A DNA stretch of 64,000 nt from Stappia taiwanensis (GTDB taxonomy: Bacteria > Pseudomonadota > Alphaproteobacteria > Rhizobiales > Stappiaceae): contig NZ_BMCR01000006.1 of assembly GCF_014635285.1 (NCBI RefSeq), forward strand, positions 1 to 64,000, written 5' to 3'. A model generated the notes under the pieces. That model saw nothing but the letters and a program-made list of their open reading frames with translations. It had not been told where the DNA came from and did not search any database. Shown here in pieces: positions 61,958 to 64,000 of the stretch; positions within the stretch are counted from its first letter, which is position 1, and each line of letters begins with the position of its first letter. Both the position numbers and the translations under genes were made by a program.

Positions 61958-63433
61958 TCAGTCGACGACCAGCTTCAGGGCGGTGCCGGCGGGGATCGGC
62001 TTGCCGGCGGGTGTTTGATTGAGGATCGTGAACAGCTCAAGCCGGCGTGCCGGCTCGATACCGCTCATGCCGACCGCCAGCTTTTCCGGGGTGTCGCCGG
62101 CATCGGCGCGGATCACCTTGATCCGCAAGGGACGCAGCCGTGCCCGTTCCGTCGGCGTGAGCTGACGGAAGCTTTCCAGGGTCTTCTGGTAGTCCGCAGC
62201 GAAGGCATTGCCGCCCTTGCGCGAGGCGAAGATGAAGCGGTAACCGGTACGGCCGATGCGCACCACGGCGATGCGGAAGGTCCAGCCATCGGTGATGGCC
62301 GAGGCGGTGACCGCCGGCAGGCCGTTGACCGTGGTTTCGCGCACGCTGTCGCGGATCAGGCCATTGATCCAGCCACTGGTCATATAGGCGGTGAGCGATT
62401 CGAAATCCGTCAGGTCGGCGCCATCGAAGCGCAGGGCCGTGCCGGCGGAGTTGCTGGCCAGCACTGCTTCGGGCGAATTTTCCAGCACATAGCCACGCGG
62501 GACGGTGAAGCTGATGCCGAGCGCCTTGTGCAGGAAGGAGCGGCCGCGCACAAAGCCTTCAAGCGGATCGTCGCCATAGAGCATGCCGTCGATCTTGGTC
62601 AGATAGGCGTCGCGGTCGCGCTCGCCGACACCGGGCGCGCCGATCTGCCGGGCCGCGCGCACGGCGGTCTGCACCCGCTCCGGCGTGGTCGGGTGGGATG
62701 ACAGGAAGTCGGGTGCGCTGGAGGTGGTGCCTTGAGCGCTCTGATAGGCGGCGTAAAGGCCCATGGCGTTGAGGAAACGGGCGGCGGCGAAGGGATCGTA
62801 GCGGGCACGCGACAGGGTGCGCACGCCAACCCCGTCCGCCTCCAGCTCCTGGATCTGGGAGAAACGGGCGAAGGAGAGCTGGGAGGAAATGATCGCCGCG
62901 CGGGCCTGATCCGGATCGCGGACGACATTGCCGAGCACCTTGCCGGCCAGTTCGGTCGCCTCCGCCCGCTGCTGACGCTTGATCGCGTGGCTGGCGGTGA
63001 CATGGGCCATTTCGTGGGCGAGAACGGCGGCCACTTCCGAGGTGTCGGTGGCCAGTGCCAGAAGGCCCCGGGTGACATAGAGATAGCCCCCCGGCAGGGC
63101 GAAGGCATTGACCGCCGGCGAGTTCAGGATGGTGATGCGGTAGCTCTGCGAGGGATCGTCCGAGGCCTCGACCAGCCGTCCGACCACCTGGGCGACCGCC
63201 CGTTCCGCGCCCCGGTCCTCGTAGACGCCGCCGTAGGTCGCGACCACCTTCGGATGTTCGCGGGCGCCAAGATCGGAGGAGAGGCCCGGGCGCAACTTGC
63301 CCGGCGCCGGCGTGCCGATGTCGATCGGCGAGGAGCCGGAGAACTGGCAGGCGGAAAGCAGGGCCGCGGCCACGCTCACGAGCGCGAGGCGGGTCCCCGT
63401 TGCAACGAACCGTTTGAAGAGCGAGGGCGTCAT
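61958..63433 (-). CDS. M48 family metalloprotease lipoprotein
   Basis: A 491-residue periplasmic zinc protease of the BepA/YfgC-like group. The lipobox LSAC (Cys29) is followed by the peptidase domain with HEMAH (140-144) and the third ligand in ELEAD (Glu196). SHPTTPERVQTAVRAARQIG is the typical end of that domain. The C-terminal part is longer, with a LysM-like last segment (DTPEKLAVGMSGIE, GTALKLVVD). Relatives clear misassembled outer-membrane proteins. ATG 63433 overlaps the upstream gene stop by one base (TGATG). Confidence 0.9.
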   Translation of the reverse strand: MTPSLFKRFVATGTRLALVSVAAALLSACQFSGSSPIDIGTPAPGKLRPGLSSDLGAREHPKVVATYGGVYEDRGAERAVAQVVGRLVEASDDPSQSYRITILNSPAVNAFALPGGYLYVTRGLLALATDTSEVAAVLAHEMAHVTASHAIKRQQRAEATELAGKVLGNVVRDPDQARAAIISSQLSFARFSQIQELEADGVGVRTLSRARYDPFAAARFLNAMGLYAAYQSAQGTTSSAPDFLSSHPTTPERVQTAVRAARQIGAPGVGERDRDAYLTKIDGMLYGDDPLEGFVRGRSFLHKALGISFTVPRGYVLENSPEAVLASNSAGTALRFDGADLTDFESLTAYMTSGWINGLIRDSVRETTVNGLPAVTASAITDGWTFRIAVVRIGRTGYRFIFASRKGGNAFAADYQKTLESFRQLTPTERARLRPLRIKVIRADAGDTPEKLAVGMSGIEPARRLELFTILNQTPAGKPIPAGTALKLVVD

Positions 63434-64000
63434 CACTGCCGCATGTTGTCCTTGTCGAGCCGCTCGATCTGCGCGGGATGGAATACTCTTATACCCGGAC
63501 CGCCGGAAAATTGAATGACCCCACGGACACGCACCCTGGTGCCTTTCAGGGAACGAAGGTCGAGACCGGCCTGGGCGAAAGCCGGAGCGTCGGCCGCCGG
63601 GACGGTAACCGTGAAATCCCGGCTCCAGCGGTGACCGAAATTAAGATAGAGCGTCGAGCGGGTTTCGCCCACCGACAACACCTGGCCGCTGACCAGCGTG
63701 TAGCGGCCGGTACGGGGGCCAAGGTCCTCCGGCCGATGCGCCGACCAGACCCGTTCTGTCGCCCAGAGGCCGCGCCGTTCCTTACGCGCCTGCCGTTCGG
63801 CGCTGAGGAGCGGAGCCAGGCAGTCGGCGGGGCTCAGCGCGGGGGCAACCATCGCCTGACCGGAGGAAACAAGTGCATGGGCAAGCCAGCCGCCGGTCCG
63901 GTCGCCGGAAAAATGCCCCAGGTGCCGGTTCCAGCGATCCGGTTTTTCGGCTGCATCGGCAAACTTCAGGGAAAGCGGCAAGCGGTTGCCCGGCAGGACG
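63433..64000 (-). CDS. Thermonuclease-like (SNase) protein, 5' truncated
   Basis: The frame is open to the window edge, so the N-terminus is missing; the TTG at 63981 is probably internal. The visible 188 residues contain GGWLAHALVSSGQAMVAPAL and LLSAERQARKERRGLWA, the C-terminal signature of staphylococcal-nuclease-like proteins. A beta-rich extension follows (LVSGQVLSVGETRSTLYLNF, GTRVRVRGVIQF). The catalytic Arg/Glu of true nucleases would be largely off the edge, so activity cannot be judged. It is translationally coupled to the M48 protease gene. Confidence 0.7.
   Translation of the reverse strand, partial: VLPGNRLPLSLKFADAAEKPDRWNRHLGHFSGDRTGGWLAHALVSSGQAMVAPALSPADCLAPLLSAERQARKERRGLWATERVWSAHRPEDLGPRTGRYTLVSGQVLSVGETRSTLYLNFGHRWSRDFTVTVPAADAPAFAQAGLDLRSLKGTRVRVRGVIQFSGGPGIRVFHPAQIERLDKDNMRQ

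Overview
The window is GC-rich, gene-dense chromosome from an alphaproteobacterium. It is most likely a member of the Hyphomicrobiales (Rhizobiales). Evidence for this includes an etfA-hbd pair, a TIGR02302/DUF4175 giant, an hpt-cpdR pair, tlpA divergent from argH-lptM-lysA, the bolA / J-domain / cobS-cobT block, extended ribosomal proteins S16 and L19, and ethylmalonyl-CoA pathway genes. A marine or Stappiaceae-like lineage is possible but this is only a guess. I saw no rRNA, tRNA, CRISPR array, insertion sequence, prophage or integration scar. The window is essentially core genome, with both edges cutting genes (etfA on the left, a thermonuclease-like gene on the right).

Layout. 0-12.3 kb: fatty-acid/electron-transfer genes (etfA, hbd, an acyl-CoA synthetase), a small YjfB-like motility protein, tlpA divergent from argH-lptM-lysA, a DUF4175 membrane protein, and a minus-strand operon of a zinc-ribbon membrane protein, hpt and cpdR. 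12.6-19.4 kb: ftsEX facing a translation/secretion block (ffh, chorismate mutase, rpsP, rimM, trmD, rplS) that is interrupted by an opposing VanZ-like gene. 19.8-30.6 kb: trkH, yggS, leuS-lptE-holA, a TrmH-family methyltransferase, a quinone oxidoreductase, xth, kbp and a GH25 lysozyme. 30.7-41.5 kb: divergent ethylmalonyl-CoA mutase and crotonyl-CoA carboxylase/reductase, an acyl-CoA synthetase, two envelope polysaccharide-type genes, a beta-carbonic anhydrase and mesaconyl-CoA hydratase. 41.5-50.3 kb: xerD with an unannotated-size microprotein, aroK-aroB-corC, bolA, a J-domain protein, cobS and cobT. 50.3-57.6 kb: a phytase-like esterase, asd, cytochrome c, gamma-glutamyltransferase, MFS and GNAT genes. 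57.6-64 kb: a receiver protein overlapping a membrane-bound PAS/pseudokinase/exonuclease fusion, a YeeE/YedE sulfur transporter, an M48 protease and a nuclease-like protein.

How the genes work together. Three of the diagnostic ethylmalonyl-CoA pathway enzymes (Ccr, Ecm, Mch) lie within 11 kb, so the organism probably assimilates acetyl-CoA without isocitrate lyase. Ecm needs B12, and cobS/cobT of the aerobic cobaltochelatase are nearby. Ccr fixes CO2, and a carbonic anhydrase gene shares a divergent control region with mch.

Regulation. Two perfect TTAA-N7-TTAA CtrA-type boxes lie just upstream of the YjfB-like gene and of ftsE. The window also encodes a CpdR-like regulator, which in relatives controls CtrA proteolysis. 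An exact ATTC-N8-GAAT motif (SqrR/BigR-type sulfide operator) lies upstream of the YeeE/YedE gene. The least conventional object is the 716-residue fusion at 58.6-60.7 kb. Its histidine-kinase-like region has Arg where the phospho-accepting His should be, and it ends in a complete DEDDh exonuclease domain.
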